Assembly: GCF_003576645.1 (NCBI RefSeq)
Contig: NC_044922.1
Location: forward strand, 1,481,904-1,545,903
DNA from: Ipomoea triloba
Lineage: Eukaryota; Streptophyta; Magnoliopsida; Solanales; Convolvulaceae
Length of the DNA stretch: 64,000 bases
Direction: 5' to 3'
This document shows, in pieces, positions 24,394-37,100 of the stretch. The position numbers and the translations under genes are program-made. The notes beneath the pieces are model-generated. The model did not search any database. It was not told where the DNA came from and saw nothing but the letters and a program-made list of their open reading frames with translations. Within the stretch, counting starts at the first letter, position 1. Every line of letters starts with the position of its first letter.

Positions 24394-26406
24394 ATGAACG
24401 AAACCGGAACATCCGAGGAGGTGGAGGAGTTGTTGGATTATTTTTCGAGGTTGCCTGAATCTGTTGTTCATCACATATTGTCAATCCTTCCGTTCAAGGC
24501 TGTTGTCCGTTGTTCTGTCCTGTCTAAGACGTGGAATCGCATATGGTCCAATTACCCCAACATTGCATTGGTGTTGTCTGACGATATAATCCCTTATCAA
24601 CAATATCATGGGCGCCAATTACTGGATTCAATTGAGGGGATCTTGGAGCAATGCCTCTTTCGAAAAGCTTGCATTCAGAAATTGCTGTTAAGTATTAGCT
24701 TTGTCAGTAGTGATCTGGAAGAGTTTGCCCCCAATATGGATCGCTGGTTGGGGGCTGCAATTGAGAGGAATGTTTCCGAGCTAGTGCTTGACCTTACTCA
24801 CTTTAGTTTGGATGCTCTAGACATTTTTTATTCTATTCCAGAGAGAGTTGTTGTTGCCCATTCACTCAAGGTATAGACGTTGCACAGTGTAAGTTTGAGG
24901 ATAGGTTTACCTGCTGTATTGAGCTATCACATCTGCAGACATTAAAGCTTCACGACTGCCAATTCGTGGGTGAGAATGTGTTGAACAAGATTCTATCTGG
25001 ATGCCCTGTGTTGGAGTTTCTCGATGTAATTGATCAGGGTGGCGGCAGTGGAAGTTTGATCTCTATTTCGTGTAACCCTAGGTTAAAATATTTCTGTATT
25101 GAGGGTGGTACACAGCTGAAGAGGATTGAAATCTACTCCGCTCCCAGTCTTGAAACATTCAAATGTATGCCAGGAAAAGGAAATCCATGTGCCATTGACT
25201 TGGATACTTGCACTGCTCTGAAACATTTGTATTTAAAAGAAGCTTACCTCTCTGCTCATCATCTTCCTATCCACAATCTTTTGTCTAAACTTGTCTGTAT
25301 TGAAAGTTTGGAATTGTATGATTGTGAAGCAGCAGACCAAATTAAGATCTCAAGTGCATGTCTCAAGAGACTAGTTTTAAGCTATTTCAGTAGCTTTCCT
25401 GGTGCTATAATGGACCTTCCAAATTTACTTGATCTAAACTTGGATGTTTTCCGTGAATGTAACTTAGATTTTAAGTTCAGTTCTTGGAATGTCCCAAAAG
25501 TAGAAAATTTTCACATGTCGTTTTCTGCTAAAAGCTTCTGGAGTGTTTGCAGGGCTGGACTAGAGGGGTTCCTTATGCAATTACATAATTATGAGAGTTT
25601 GAATTTGTTTATTACAGGCAGCATCCATAGAGATGGATATGGAAGTGGATGTGTAAGTCTTTATTTTCTTTCTTCCCATAGGGTTGAATCCCCAATCCTA
25701 AGAACATATGAGAGGATGTAAATCATAGTAACTTAGTCCCTCAGCCTCCACTTTGAGAGGTTGCTTCCACAATATCACTGGTGGGATTCGATCCTGACCC
25801 TTCTTTCCAAATTTCATCTGTCCTGTAACCAAATAAGCTGCCCATGGGGGCTAGTCTTTATTTTCTCCTTCCACATTAGCAGGCAGGCCATTAATATATA
25901 TAGTGTTGCATTTAAATTTGCAGAACATAATTCTGCATGAGAAACTGTTTGCAGTTCCATTTTCGTCTGTCAATGAGTTCCTAATAGAAGCCATGCCAAA
26001 TTCTATTGTCATATCATCCATGAGAGAAGAATATTTATTGACAAGAGTTCTGTATACTGGAATATTCCCTGCTCGTCTATCCTTGATATTTTCTTCTCGC
26101 CAAAGCATTGAGGTATTACATTGCATTGCATTCCTTGCACTAGCTTGCTAGCTTTCAGTTCAGTCAATAGGCAATATACGGAGTAGTATATAATAATGTC
26201 TTGATTGCTTGTTTTACTGGTTTACCTGAATTTTGCAGTTGGTGTATAAAAACTTGATCAAAGCTCACCCAGAATGGAGGTTTCAGCTCCTTTCAACCCA
26301 GGAGATAGAGTGTGGAATGGACTCTGCATGGAAATCCTTCATCAACGCCCTTTCAACCGGTTACCACACTACTACAATAATCATCGAAGAAGGGACGGGC
26401 TTTTGA
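24394..26406 (+). pseudogene. F-box/LRR-repeat gene, copy 3, one frameshift
   Basis: Exons 24394-25652, 25924-26112 and 26239-26406, with MNETGTSEEVEELLDYF before the F-box (LPESVVHHILSILPFKAVVR). Unlike copies 1 and 2, the coding start lies directly in the big exon. After SLKV the frame meets TAG at 24874-24876. Compared with copy 1, one base is missing at about 24872-24874, after which the frame reopens (DVAQCKF ... CPVLEFLDV) and runs to the end of exon 2. No plausible intron could skip the stop. More diverged from copies 1 and 2 than they are from each other. Intron 1 carries an antisense SINE. It is a pseudogene, unless the missing base is an assembly error. Confidence 0.82.
25735..25850 (-). 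mobile_element. tRNA-derived SINE, antisense copy (family A)
   Basis: The minus strand reads GGGCAGCTTATTTGGTTACA (A-box region), then GGATCGAATCCCACC (B-box), then a CAACCTCTCAAAGTGGAGG block, matching 5695-5815. It sits in the first intron of F-box copy 3, antisense to the gene. Confidence 0.55.
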
Positions 26407-26409
26407 TAT

Positions 26410-27210
26410 ATGAAGTTAAAATATTGTACTCCGTACAAGTTAGCTTTCATTTGGAAAGCAACAAAATGATTTCAGGAAAATATTTATTAGAAAATGACGC
26501 ATTTTTTAGAAAGCATTTTTCTTTTCTCGTGTTTGGTTGTATTCTGGAAAACTGTTCGTGTGTTTTTTGTTCATTTTCTGAAAAATGAGCATAATTATTT
26601 TTAATTTAAAAATTTAAAATATACAATGGTAATGGTGGTGGTGGTGGCGGCGGTAGCGGTGGCAATGGCTTGTGATTGGTTGCTCCACTATGGCTTGTAA
26701 TTGGTTGCTCCACTATTGTAAAAGGAGAAGTTATTTTCTGAAAAATCCCTTCTATTTTTCATTGACTTTCATTTTCCCTCCAAGCAAACATTGAAAATCT
26801 GAAAAATAATTTGTAGAAATATATTTTAGGTTTCCAAATGCATCCTTAATTGAAAATAATTATTTTTAATTATTTTTTAAAAATTTTAGATTATTGTAGG
26901 AGTGTCCATTCACCCTTACATAGAGTTTAATTATAAATTAATTCAGTGATATATTTTATACTCATTATTATTTATCATTTTGATTCCAACCGAACAAAAG
27001 AATCAATATTACCGATAAGTTTTATCAATTTTATTGATAATTTTTTTTTTATATTAAATTTCAAATTTATTTCTTAGTTTTTGTGAGTTTTGTAATCACT
27101 CACCAAAAAAAAAAAAAAAAACAAAAATACAAGGAAGAGAATGCTTTTACAGGCTAAACAAGGTCTAAAGGTAAAGGGGGCAGACGGAGAGACAGTACGT
27201 TACACGGCTG
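26410..27210. other. Intergenic region upstream of ZW10
   Basis: Contains a GGT/GGC-rich stretch (26630-26670), a short direct repeat (GGTTGCTCCACTAT, twice at 26678-26716) and sequence rich in TTTTCTGAAAAAT motifs at 26500-26820 that resembles a degraded foldback element. A-rich runs precede the ZW10 leader. No gene is supported. Confidence 0.5.
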
Positions 27211-27216
27211 CTAAGG

Positions 27217-30200
27217 ATGGACGTCCTCTTCAACTCCATCGACGTCCGGGACCTTCTTTCCGTGCCGGACGTCGACGACGTGTCGGCGCCGCTATCCGCA
27301 CCGGATCTCCGCCTTCTCATCGACCGTCTCCAGCTCCGTTCTGTAGACATCAAGTCTAAAGTCCGGCACTACATAATCTCCCACCACACTGATTTCTCCG
27401 CGCTCTTCTCCCAATGCTCCGACGTCGTTTCCAGATCCGAGCACCTCTCGGACCGAGTCTCCGACTTGCTCCGTCTCATCTCCGACCGCCCCGTCGAGGT
27501 TACTACCAAAGCTGTCATCGACGAAATCGTTGCCAAGCGAAGGGAGACGAGGGAGAAGAGGGATCTTCTCGAGTTTCTGGGGGTAGTTTTGGAATTGAGT
27601 GGGAAATTGGAGCTTGTGAAAGAGGAATTGAAGGCCGGGAATGTGGAAAACGCAGCGGCGGCTCTGAGGGACTTGAAGTCGGCGCTGCTAGTGAGCGAGA
27701 ATGACTTGCCGACGGAGAAGCCGCCGCCTCTAGTGTATGATCTATTAAAAAACCAGTGGACTGAGTGCTTTGAAGAGGTAAAATTATGATTTCTTATTCT
27801 TTACAGAAGTTTGCAAGGGAAAGAAAAGTCTTTCTTTCTGAATGATTATTTACTGCTTTTTTATTGCTTTTGTATATAGCTTTTACTGTGATTGTTTGGT
27901 TATTAAGAGAATATATTGGAATAATAATTAGTTAAGTTTGGTTATTAAGAAAATAATTTGTTAAGTTTGGTTATTAAGAGAATAATTAGTTATGATTGGT
28001 TATTAAGTGAGAATATATTGATTGGTTATTAAGAGAATAAATAAATTACTGAGTATTTATTTTTCTTGATGTTTGGATAGCTGTTTAGTTTCCTAATAGG
28101 ATAGTTGATGGAACTAGATATGCACCACTGCACCAGAAGATAATTGCTTGTTTTTTAATGCTAGATGATAATTCTAATTTACTTACAGGCCAACCATTTA
28201 GTAAAAAAGAAAAAAAAGAAGTCTTTTCTGTCTTGTCTAATAGATTGGTTGATACAGAAGTTCAATGCAAAAATGAAGTTCTTCAGTCTTGTCATATCCT
28301 TTTGAGCATGTGATGGCTATTCTGTTATTAAGTCAGTAGCTCATCAAGTTTCAAAATATAATAATGATATAAAAAAAATAGATATAGTATGCTGTTTGGT
28401 CATGCCTTCTATTGAGTCTATTGGCTTGTTTTGGGTGAATGGAAGAATGAGCTCAATTAAATATGAATATGAAGTTGAAGGAAATATGTTAATGATTTTT
28501 ATTTGAGTTTTGTGATTCTTTGGTTAGAGGAGTTGCATTTGGATGTGTAGATACAAGAGCTTCTTTTGAAATGTATAGAAGATGCTGTGCGGTTTGAGCA
28601 TGAAGGCCATACGGTTCGTGTCAAGCATCACACAAGCATCCATGAGATTGAGCTCCCAACAATTTTAAAAGCTATGGAAGTGAGTGCTTTCTCATTTGAC
28701 AAGAAACATTGTTTCTATCAAATTTGAATTATTGAGAAGTGAAGTCTTTAAATTCAACATTTTATTTGATTTCTCCTATGTGGCTAAATTTTGCTCTGTT
28801 GCTTTATTGTAGGCCATCGGCATAATGGATTATGGACTAGCAAAAATAGCAGATTCAATGATTAAAACTATTGTTACTCCTGTGGTAGTTGATTGGTCTA
28901 CTACTACTTTCCATGTGGAAGAAAAAACTAAGGAATCAGGGCATTGTGCTGATTCAGTTTTGAGGATAGTCTCTTCAACTGATCACAAGGTACATCTTTC
29001 ACAGCAACATGAATTAGTGAAAACTGGACTACTTTTTCAAAGTAATAAAATATGTATTCCTCATTCATGCAGATTGACTGTTCAAGTGGTGAAGCCATGT
29101 ATTCAACTCTGATTCAAATTGTTAAATTCATCAATGAATCACTGTGCTTCCAAAATGATGCTTGGATGCACTGTTTCGGAAGACTGACATGGCCAAGGAT
29201 GTCTGAATTGATCATTTCAAATTTTTTGTCAAAGGTTTATATCAATGGCATGACTCAATACTCTTTGATACCTAAATTATGTTTTCCACCCTGCCAATAT
29301 TCTTGCGTGCTGTAACTTTCTTGGTGTTGACATGTTAGTCAAATTCTGTCTTTGAGATGAATTCTGGAAAAACTTTTAACTAATACAATGTAACCATAAA
29401 AAGTGATAAATTTTTATTGAAATGTCATATGAGATTGATCTCATTGCACTTCATTTTCTAAGGCAATTACTTCACATTGTTGTGACCTATCTGTTCTATT
29501 AGATCACTCACTGAGCTATGGAATTATTGCTATGAATAGTTGTTTTGTTTTCAAGGCCTTTGTGGACAAAAAAAATAGATGTGTGTGATAACTTGTGAAT
29601 TTTTAAGTGCAAAGTGACTAAGTGAGCATTGTTCATGCATAATTTTTCATATTTTACTTCAATACTAAATCATTTGTATATTAAGCTGGAAGCATGATAT
29701 TGTGGCTTCTTCTTCCAGCTTGTCCCTGATGATGCTTCCAAACTTGCGGACTTTCAAAAACTTGTAAAACATACATCTGAGTTTGAGACAATTCTGAAGG
29801 ATTTGAAATTCATCTCATCTGATAGCAAGGATGAAAGGTTGAGTAGATTTGCTGATAATGTTGAAGTTCATTTTGCTTCAAGGAAGAAAGTTGAGATTTT
29901 GACTAAGGCTAGAAATGTGCTTCTACAATCGGATTTCCGATTTCGTGAAGTGAGTAAAAAAAATGATTGTTGAGTGCTTTATCAGTTTATTGTCAAGTTT
30001 TCAGCTTTAACCGTGCTGGACATATCCCTCAGCAGGACAGTGTGAAGGGAACTCAAGTCAAGGATGAAGAAAATGGAAACACTACCTCTGATCATGTTGT
30101 TGATTTGCTTTTTTCATCTGAGAAATGTATGGTATCCGAAGCAGCATTGCAACTAATGAAGTTAGTGCATCAAACCCTCAAGGTTAGTGCGCACAAGTTA

Positions 30201-32753
30201 GAAAGAAATTGTCTTCCAATGGAAGGGATAAATGGATAATAGAGACTCTAGAGTACATAAATATGATTGTATGATAAACAATACTCCGTATTAGATTTCT
30301 TTTATTTTTATTGGATAAGAAACATTAGATTTTTATCTTTTGAGCACAATCGTAATTGATGCTGTTGTATGCAGGATGTTTGCTTGTCATCTCCCAGAGT
30401 GGGAGTGGAGTTTTATCAAGCTGCTCGGGATTCTCTGCTGCTTTATGAAGCTATTTTACCGGTTAAGGTTTGTAGATAAGATAGTTTCATGTTGAAATTG
30501 CTTAACAACTTGGAACATAAACAAACTTTCTTCATAGACGATTAAACTTGGCTTCTCATATAGTAAATTAACTCTACTTGCTCATTACCCCCCTTTTTGT
30601 GCCTTTTTTTTTTTGAATGGATAGAGTTGGTGGTGATAATTTTTCTGTTTCTTTTCCTTTCATTTCTTCTGACTATGGAAGTTGGAGAAGCAGCTTGATT
30701 CCATCAACCATGCAGCTGTTCTTATCCACAATGACTGTCTTTATCTCTCTCAAGAGATTCTTGGGCTTGCATTTGAGGTATGCAAGGATGGTTTTACCTG
30801 CCTAAATTCTTGTGTTGTGTTTGTATGACATGGATGCTGTTTACTACCCTAAATTCTCATGTCACATTGGGTTCCAATTTCAAAATATTTAACCCACCTT
30901 TTCCTGAGAACTGACTTTATTTCAACTGTATTTTCTCACAGCATTGTGGGTATTAAATCTGCCCCTTTCTCCATTTCATTATGGAGAAATTAATTTTTAA
31001 AGCTTCTGCTTGAGGTTGAATGTTGTACACTTATTGGGCAATAATGTGTTAACTGTACACTCCCCTGCCTGAAAGAAGGAATAGGAAAAGAGACATCTTT
31101 TTTCATTGTGAACATAATAATCTCACATCCATACCCAACCTGACCTGTGCGTGTGAATTTGTTGATAGATGAAGTTTATTCAAAATTCCTCAAAATGGGT
31201 TCACATGCCAAGTGGTTAACCAGAATTTTAAAAAAAAAATATTGCAGACCAACTAATCTCTTTAATGTGAGTTTTCAGCTATGGTTAAAGTTATAAAATA
31301 ATTTACTTTTCATTAATCGGATTATATGGGCATTTTGGGTATAGTTTGGTGCTAAATTGCACCATTTTTAAGCCTTAGGCATGGGTTTGAATCCCACCAC
31401 CCCCATCCCCCATTTGGGATGTACCAAAAGATCTAATTGGATTATACAAATTTAAATGGCTATTTGGCTAGCTTTACATGACTATTTATCTTTGTGATTT
31501 GTTGATTATTCTTTCTTTGATGTTTCAGTATCGCTCAAACTTTCCCAGTTTCATCAAGGAGCTTGCGGTGTTTGTGGATTTGGCCCCAAGATTTCAGATG
31601 ATGGCAGAAGAAGTATTGCAGAGACAAATTCAACTTGTCATTGTTAACCTAAAACAGGTAAGTTCTATTTATATAATCATGTATTTGTCTTTGCAGCTGC
31701 CGATTATGTATTCTCAATCTATGATCCCTTTATCCCTAGGCCATTGATGGCGCTGATGGATTTCAAAATACCCACCTGGTTAAGCACTATGAATCTGCTA
31801 AGCTGAGTATTGACCAGGTAAGCTTAAGGAATAAGTGAATTATTATGTCACTAATAGTCTAATATCTTTTAGCTTAGTATTATTGCCACATGGAAGAGTA
31901 ACCGGTTCTTGATCAGGTTGTCTTCATACTTGAGAAAGTACACATTGTTTGGAAGTCTTTAATGCTACCTTCGACATACAAGAGAAGTATGAGCATGTTT
32001 CTCGAGGAAATTTTTTCTAGAATAGCAAAGGACATACTCCTTTTAGATGATATGGCCGCTGAAGAAACTTTGCAGGTGCTGAAAATAAGCTCTATTAGAC
32101 TAAGAAGTTGATAAATTTTTACAGCATTAATAACTTCTGCACTATTGGTTCATTTGAACAGCTTCAAAGTTTGATTCACTTGCTATTTGAAAATCTACAA
32201 CCATTCCTGGAATTCCTTCTGGATCTCATTCAGAGAGAAAAGTTGCGGGATTACCCCATACAAACTATTGACGATCTCATACCATCCCTCCGGAAGTTAA
32301 AGAAGCTTGCAGGTAAACTCCCTTCAATGATCTTTTATTTGAAATTCATCGGTCTGGGGTGAGGTATTCACAAAACTATCATTACCTTGAATTCCACTAG
32401 ATCTTTTGGACATGCCATTGAAGTCCATCACCGAATCCTGGGAAAGCGGTGAACTTGTCATTTGCGGTTTTACATCATCCGAGGTACTACGAGATTAAAT
32501 TCACTAATCCTATCGATTCCTTACTCGTTTCATTCAGTATTGTGAATACTCGTACTCTTTAATGGCAAGAAACACACTGCAGCGGAAGATGCCGTATAAG
32601 GTGATTAAAAAGCATTGTTTTTACAGTTTTATTTATTTATTTATTTATTTATTTTTTGTTTTGCAGGTACAAGACTTCATCAGAGCCATATTTACGCAGT
32701 CAACCCTGAGAAAAGAATGCTTACACAGAATAGAGAGTACCGCGTTTGGCTAA
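27217..32753 (+). CDS. ZW10: ZW10 homologue (MIP1-type), ER tethering-complex subunit
   Basis: Fourteen exons: 27217-27777, 28551-28679, 28813-28989, 29073-29234, 29719-29949, 30036-30182, 30375-30467, 30682-30777, 31529-31657, 31740-31817, 31917-32075, 32162-32312, 32401-32483 and 32667-32753, about 760 aa, all in phase. The N-terminus (MDVLFNSIDVRDLL ... APDLRLLIDRLQ) and the following helical heptads match plant ZW10. Later exons encode SPRVGVEFYQAARDSLLLYEAI and LAVFVDLAPRFQMMAEEVLQ; the end is CLHRIESTAFG. In animals ZW10 belongs to the kinetochore RZZ complex and to the NRZ/Dsl1 tether. In Arabidopsis the homologue MIP1 works with MAG2 (RINT1-like) and MIP2 in Golgi-to-ER transport and storage-protein export. 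It acts at the ER surface. The frame is intact. The third base of exon 6 could shift by one CAG. Confidence 0.93.
27885..28040 (+). repeat. Imperfect tandem repeat in ZW10 intron 1
   Basis: About five copies of a roughly 25-35-bp unit built on TTGGTTATTAAGAGAATAAT, with small indels. It lies in the 773-bp first intron. It has no coding content. Confidence 0.7.
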
Positions 32754-32902
32754 TATCGAATTTTCCAGGAAGTGCAAGTCTTCATGCAGTTGTATAATTA
32801 GGTTAAATTTTGTATTTGAGATACTCAACAAGTTCAGCAAATCATATATACAGCACTAAACCCCTTTTTATCTCAATTATTTTTACTCTAAAGCAACAGG
32901 TA

Positions 32903-33341
32903 GGGTGTGTTTGGTTCGCACATGGGAATTGGAATGAAAATCAAATACTTGGTAATGTTAATGAGTTTTGGTAAAAGTATTGCGCATGTTTGGTAGTAGG
33001 GTAGAATTGGAATAATTATCAATATTGATATTTGGTTGTGTACTTGTGTATGAATTTATGTTTTAAAAATACGAAAGTAAAAAATCAAGGCAATTGATCT
33101 TAATATAATGACATCTAAAGCATCAATATGAACAAAAAAATCAAAACAAAAATTTTAAAGTGCTAATCCAAATTTAAAAATTAGATTACAAATAGGATGT
33201 AATGATACTCCTATTTAATTAGGGAATCGGATTTTTGATTGAAAATTAATTAAATCTCATAGTTGTGTTTTAAAAAGTTTTTAACCAAAGATTTTTTATT
33301 CCCATTTTTAGTGTGTAAACCCACGAATCAAACACACTCTT
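32903..33341. mobile_element. MITE with GTGTGTTTGG-type termini
   Basis: The left end GGGTGTGTTTGGTTCG mirrors the right end CGAATCAAACACACTCT. The subterminal blocks are also inverted (GGGAATTGGAAT near the left, ATTCCCATTTTTAG near the right). The size is about 440 bp with no ORF. These termini are common in small PIF/Harbinger-type elements. The TSD is unclear (GTA against TTA). Confidence 0.6.
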
Positions 33342-33767
33342 AGTTATTCACTTATTTGTAGTTCGATCACCGTTGTATCCATTACTTGCTAAACAAAGTC
33401 ACAGAGAAATTACTGAGTTAATCTCTATAACAATTTTAACATAAGAGAGATTCATTCAGATAACTTTGAATAAAATTAATTGAAATTGTATTTTATTGAT
33501 ATTTAATGTGATTAAGTCCATCATATTCATAGATGATTAAACTAAGAAAATATTTTCCATGTTCAAACATTAATGACCAATTCAATAGGCTATTATCTAC
33601 TCTCTTTAATTTTTTATTTTTTTTTGGTTTCAACAGTAATGACCACTCAACTAAAATTTACCCTTCACTGTCGTGGTACAACACCCTGAACCAGTCGCCC
33701 AGCGCCCCAGGGCATCTATCATGCCTCGGTGAATATAAAAATTGGGACGACATTGGACCTTTTTGAG

Positions 33768-33849
33768 CGTCGACAGCAGGATTCGAACCTGCGCAGGCAA
33801 AGCCCAACAGATTTCGAGTCTGTCTCCTTAACCACTCGGACATATCGAC
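33768..33849 (-). tRNA. tRNA-Ser (CGA), copy 1
   Basis: The minus strand starts GTCGATATGTCCGAGTGG. The acceptor stem GTCGATA pairs with TGTCGAC (one T-G), the anticodon stem ACAGA/TCTGT encloses loop CTCGAAA (anticodon CGA), a long variable arm follows (type II tRNA), and the T arm is GCAGGTTCGAATCCTGC. 82 nt, discriminator G, no intron. It decodes UCG. A T-run for pol III termination lies about 28 nt downstream (plus 33736-33740). All arms fold. Confidence 0.93.
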
Positions 33850-33991
33850 GCTTTGTTGATTTGTTTGGTCATCTTCTTCTCTTACCGCGGCAACAAACTC
33901 CCACTTGATATGCATCTAAGATGACAGAGGGTCTCAGCCCAAACGATTTTTCGGAATAAAACTTGTAAAACTTTACATTTTATTTCGCAAA

Positions 33992-34073
33992 CGTCGACAG
34001 CAGGATTTGAACCTGCGCAGGCATAGCCCAACAGATTTCGAGTCTGTCTCCTTAACCACTCGGACATATCGAC
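33992..34073 (-). tRNA. tRNA-Ser (CGA), copy 2
   Basis: Same structure as copy 1, exactly 224 bp away. It differs by G to A in the T loop (GGTTCAAATCC) and one base in the variable arm; the stems are intact. Its 5' end lies 60 bp from the start codon of the divergently oriented TNL gene 1, so a pol III gene and a pol II promoter share this short interval. Confidence 0.92.
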
Positions 34074-34133
34074 TTCACATTGAGTTAGCTGATCATTTTC
34101 TTCAATCACAGAGGCAACAAACTCCCACTTGAT

Positions 34134-37100
34134 ATGGCTTCTACCTCTTCTGCTACTGCGTCACAATCAACCAGAAGATGGACTTATGATGTTTTCCTGA
34201 GCTTCAGAGGGGAAGATACTCCAACAACTTTCGTAGGCCACCTTCACTATCAGCTGCAACAGAAACGAATCTATGCCTTCATATATGACGAGCGATTGGA
34301 GAGAGGAAAGTGTATCTCTCCAGCTCTACTACAAGCTATTCACGAATCAAGGTTCGCGATCATCGTCTTCTCCAGAAACTACGCCTCATCAACATGGTGT
34401 CTGGACGAAGCGGCAACAATCATGGAATGCAAAGAGAAGCTCGGCCAAACTGTGGTGCCAATTTTCTACGACGTGGAGCCCTCGCAAGTCCGCAAACAAT
34501 CAGGTAGTTTTGCGGAGCCATTTGCGAATCACGAAGCAAATTTCAGGGATTATAAGGCTAAGGTGGAGAGGTGGAGGAAAGCTTTGACAGAAGCGAGCAA
34601 TATTGTAGGGCGTGATTTGCAGAATATGTACCACGGGTTTGATTTCTACTTCGTTGGCTTCTTTAGCTTTTCACTTCCTTAAATCCAATAGTAGCTAGAT
34701 ATGCAATACTTTATCCTGTTTCATAGTGATAATTTTGGGCCACATCATGATCAGAAATCATTAATTGAAAGCAACAATCTCAGTTGAATTAAAGATGAAA
34801 AGTTACTGTGTTAAATCAGAGTTCAAAATTGTTAAACTTATTCATGTTCAATCTCATCAGGGATGGAACAAACTGTATCCAAGGAGTTATTGACAACATA
34901 TTTACTCAATTGCATCAAGCCTCGCCTGACCTTCAAGAGAATCTTGTGGGTTTGGAATCTAGAGTTCACGAAATAGGTACCTTGATGAGTCTAGGATCCT
35001 ATGATGTTCGATTCATTGGCATTTGGGGTATGGGAGGTATTGGTAAGACAACCCTTGCACGGGCAGTTTTTGCAAAATATTCGAGGCAATTTGATGGAGC
35101 TTGTTTTCTGGCGGATATTAGAGAAAAGCAAAGTCAACTTGGAATCGAAGCATTGCAGGCAACCCTTATAAAGAAAATCCTAAAGGAAAGATCAGTGGAT
35201 ATAACTGATGATGGAATGGAGATGATTCAGGAGAGGCTTGGGTGGGAAAAAGTTTTGATTGTTCTTGATGATGTTAACAACCTGGAACAATTAAAGAAGT
35301 TAGCTGGAGATCGTGTGTGGTTTGGTAGGGGTAGTAGAGTCATTGTAACTACAAGAGATTTGGGATTATTGCATTCCCATGAAGTTGATGAAAAGTATGA
35401 AGTGCATAGACTATTAGACCAGGAAGGCATTCAGCTATTTAGTTGGCATGCTTTTAACAATGAAGTTCCCCAGAAAGGCTTCGAAGAACTCTCTCGATCA
35501 GTGGTGAGTTATGCTACTGGTCTTCCATTAGCTCTTAAAGTTTTGGGCTCTTTCCTGTATGGACTAGAGGCTGCTGCTTGGAGAAGCACCTTGGAGAAAC
35601 TCAAGGAGATCCAAAATGATGATATTTTTGCAAAGCTTAAGATAAGTTTTGATGGACTAGATTCCAGAGACAAAAAAATCTTTCTAGATATTGCGTGCTT
35701 TCTCAGAAAAAAGAGGGAAGATTATGCAATAGATGTGCTTAAAAGTTGTGATTTGCAACCGGTCATTGGTATCCGTGTGCTCATTGAAAGATCTCTTATA
35801 TTTGTCCTGGATGGAAAAATCGAGATGCATGATTTAATACAAGATATGGGTAGGCATATTGCAAGTCAGGAAAATCCTAGGAGCAGGATTTGGCAGCCTG
35901 AGGATGTTGATACTGTTTTAAGTGGAAACATCATGGTAAGACAGATTTCCATAGTAGGATGTAGCAAAATTAGTTAAAATGATTCTTATGAATTGTGTTC
36001 TTTCTTTTTTCAGGAAGAGAATGCTCTTGAAGGTTTATTAATCCCAGCCAAATACCAACATAGCTACAATGAAAATATTAGGTCCGGTATCGAAGCTTTC
36101 AAGAGGATGAAACAGTTGAAGATACTCATAGTTGAAAACTATGATTTTGATTCTTTTAAAAGGATGAGCAGATCAAAATTAGTTGAAAGTTTTGGCACGA
36201 CCATCATTGGTAATTGTTTGCCTAGCTCTTTGCGGTGGGTTGATTTCTTGTATTATCATTTACATTCTTTACCTGAAACCTTTCAACCATTGAAGCTTGT
36301 TGTGCTTCTTTTGCCTCATAGTTGTATCCAACATTGGAGGATAACCAAGGTATATTTTGTTCTTCCATGAACTTTTTTAGTTGTTAGTGTTGTTTCATCA
36401 TCCATGAGACATTTGTTCTTCTCTGACAGAGTTTATACAAGTTGACGTATTTGGATCTCAGCTCTTCCCGGTTTTTGTTAGAAACCCCTAATTTTGAATG
36501 GCTGCCAAATTTGGAGAGACTAAACCTTTCAGACTGTGTTGGTTTAAAGGAGGTCCATCCATCTCTTGGACATCTTAAGAAGCTTATTTTGATTGATTTG
36601 GGCAGATGTAGTAACCTTGAGAAGCTTCCTAATCTCGCCCAAATGGAATCACTTGAATTTATGGATCTTGATTCTTGTCAGAATTTGGAAACATTTCCTG
36701 AAATCCACAGCAATATGCCACGTCTCCAGGTCCTCGAGCTCCAATCTGTTGGGATTAGAAAGCTACCCTCATCAATTGAACATCTTAGTTGCCTCACCAA
36801 GATACGCATTGCTAGATGTGAAAATCTTGAATGCCTTCCAACTGGCTTGTGTAGGCTGAAAAATCTCAAAGTTCTCGAGCTTGAAAGATGCCCGAAACTG
36901 GAGTCCCTACCCGAGAACTTGGGTGATTTGCACCAGTTGGAGAAGCTTCACACGAAGGATAATGCTATTCAGAAGCTCCCATCCTCAATCTCACTTTTGA
37001 GTGAACTCGAATACTTATACATTGGACACTCAGATAGACCGCATTTGTTTACTACATCTCAGAACTTTGTTTTGCCTAGCGTATCTGGTTTATGTTCATT

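Larger units (their letters stand above)
33768..34136. repeat. 224-bp tandem duplication spanning tRNA-Ser and NLR leader
   Basis: The tRNAs start at 33768 and 33992, and the leader block GGCAACAAACTCCCACTTG ending in an ATG recurs with its ATG at 33910 and 34134. Both pairs are offset by exactly 224 bp. The second ATG starts TNL gene 1; the first is followed by unrelated sequence. Between tRNA and leader the two units have diverged. Confidence 0.85.

Noticed and set aside
24871..24896. Possible intron (GTATAG...CACAG) bypassing the stop in F-box copy 3
   Set aside because: It would be under 30 bp, too short for a plant intron; a 1-bp frameshift explains the data better.
33658..34109. Two minus-strand ORFs containing VDMSEWLRRQTRNLLG
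   Set aside because: These are translations of the tRNA-Ser genes; no protein is encoded.
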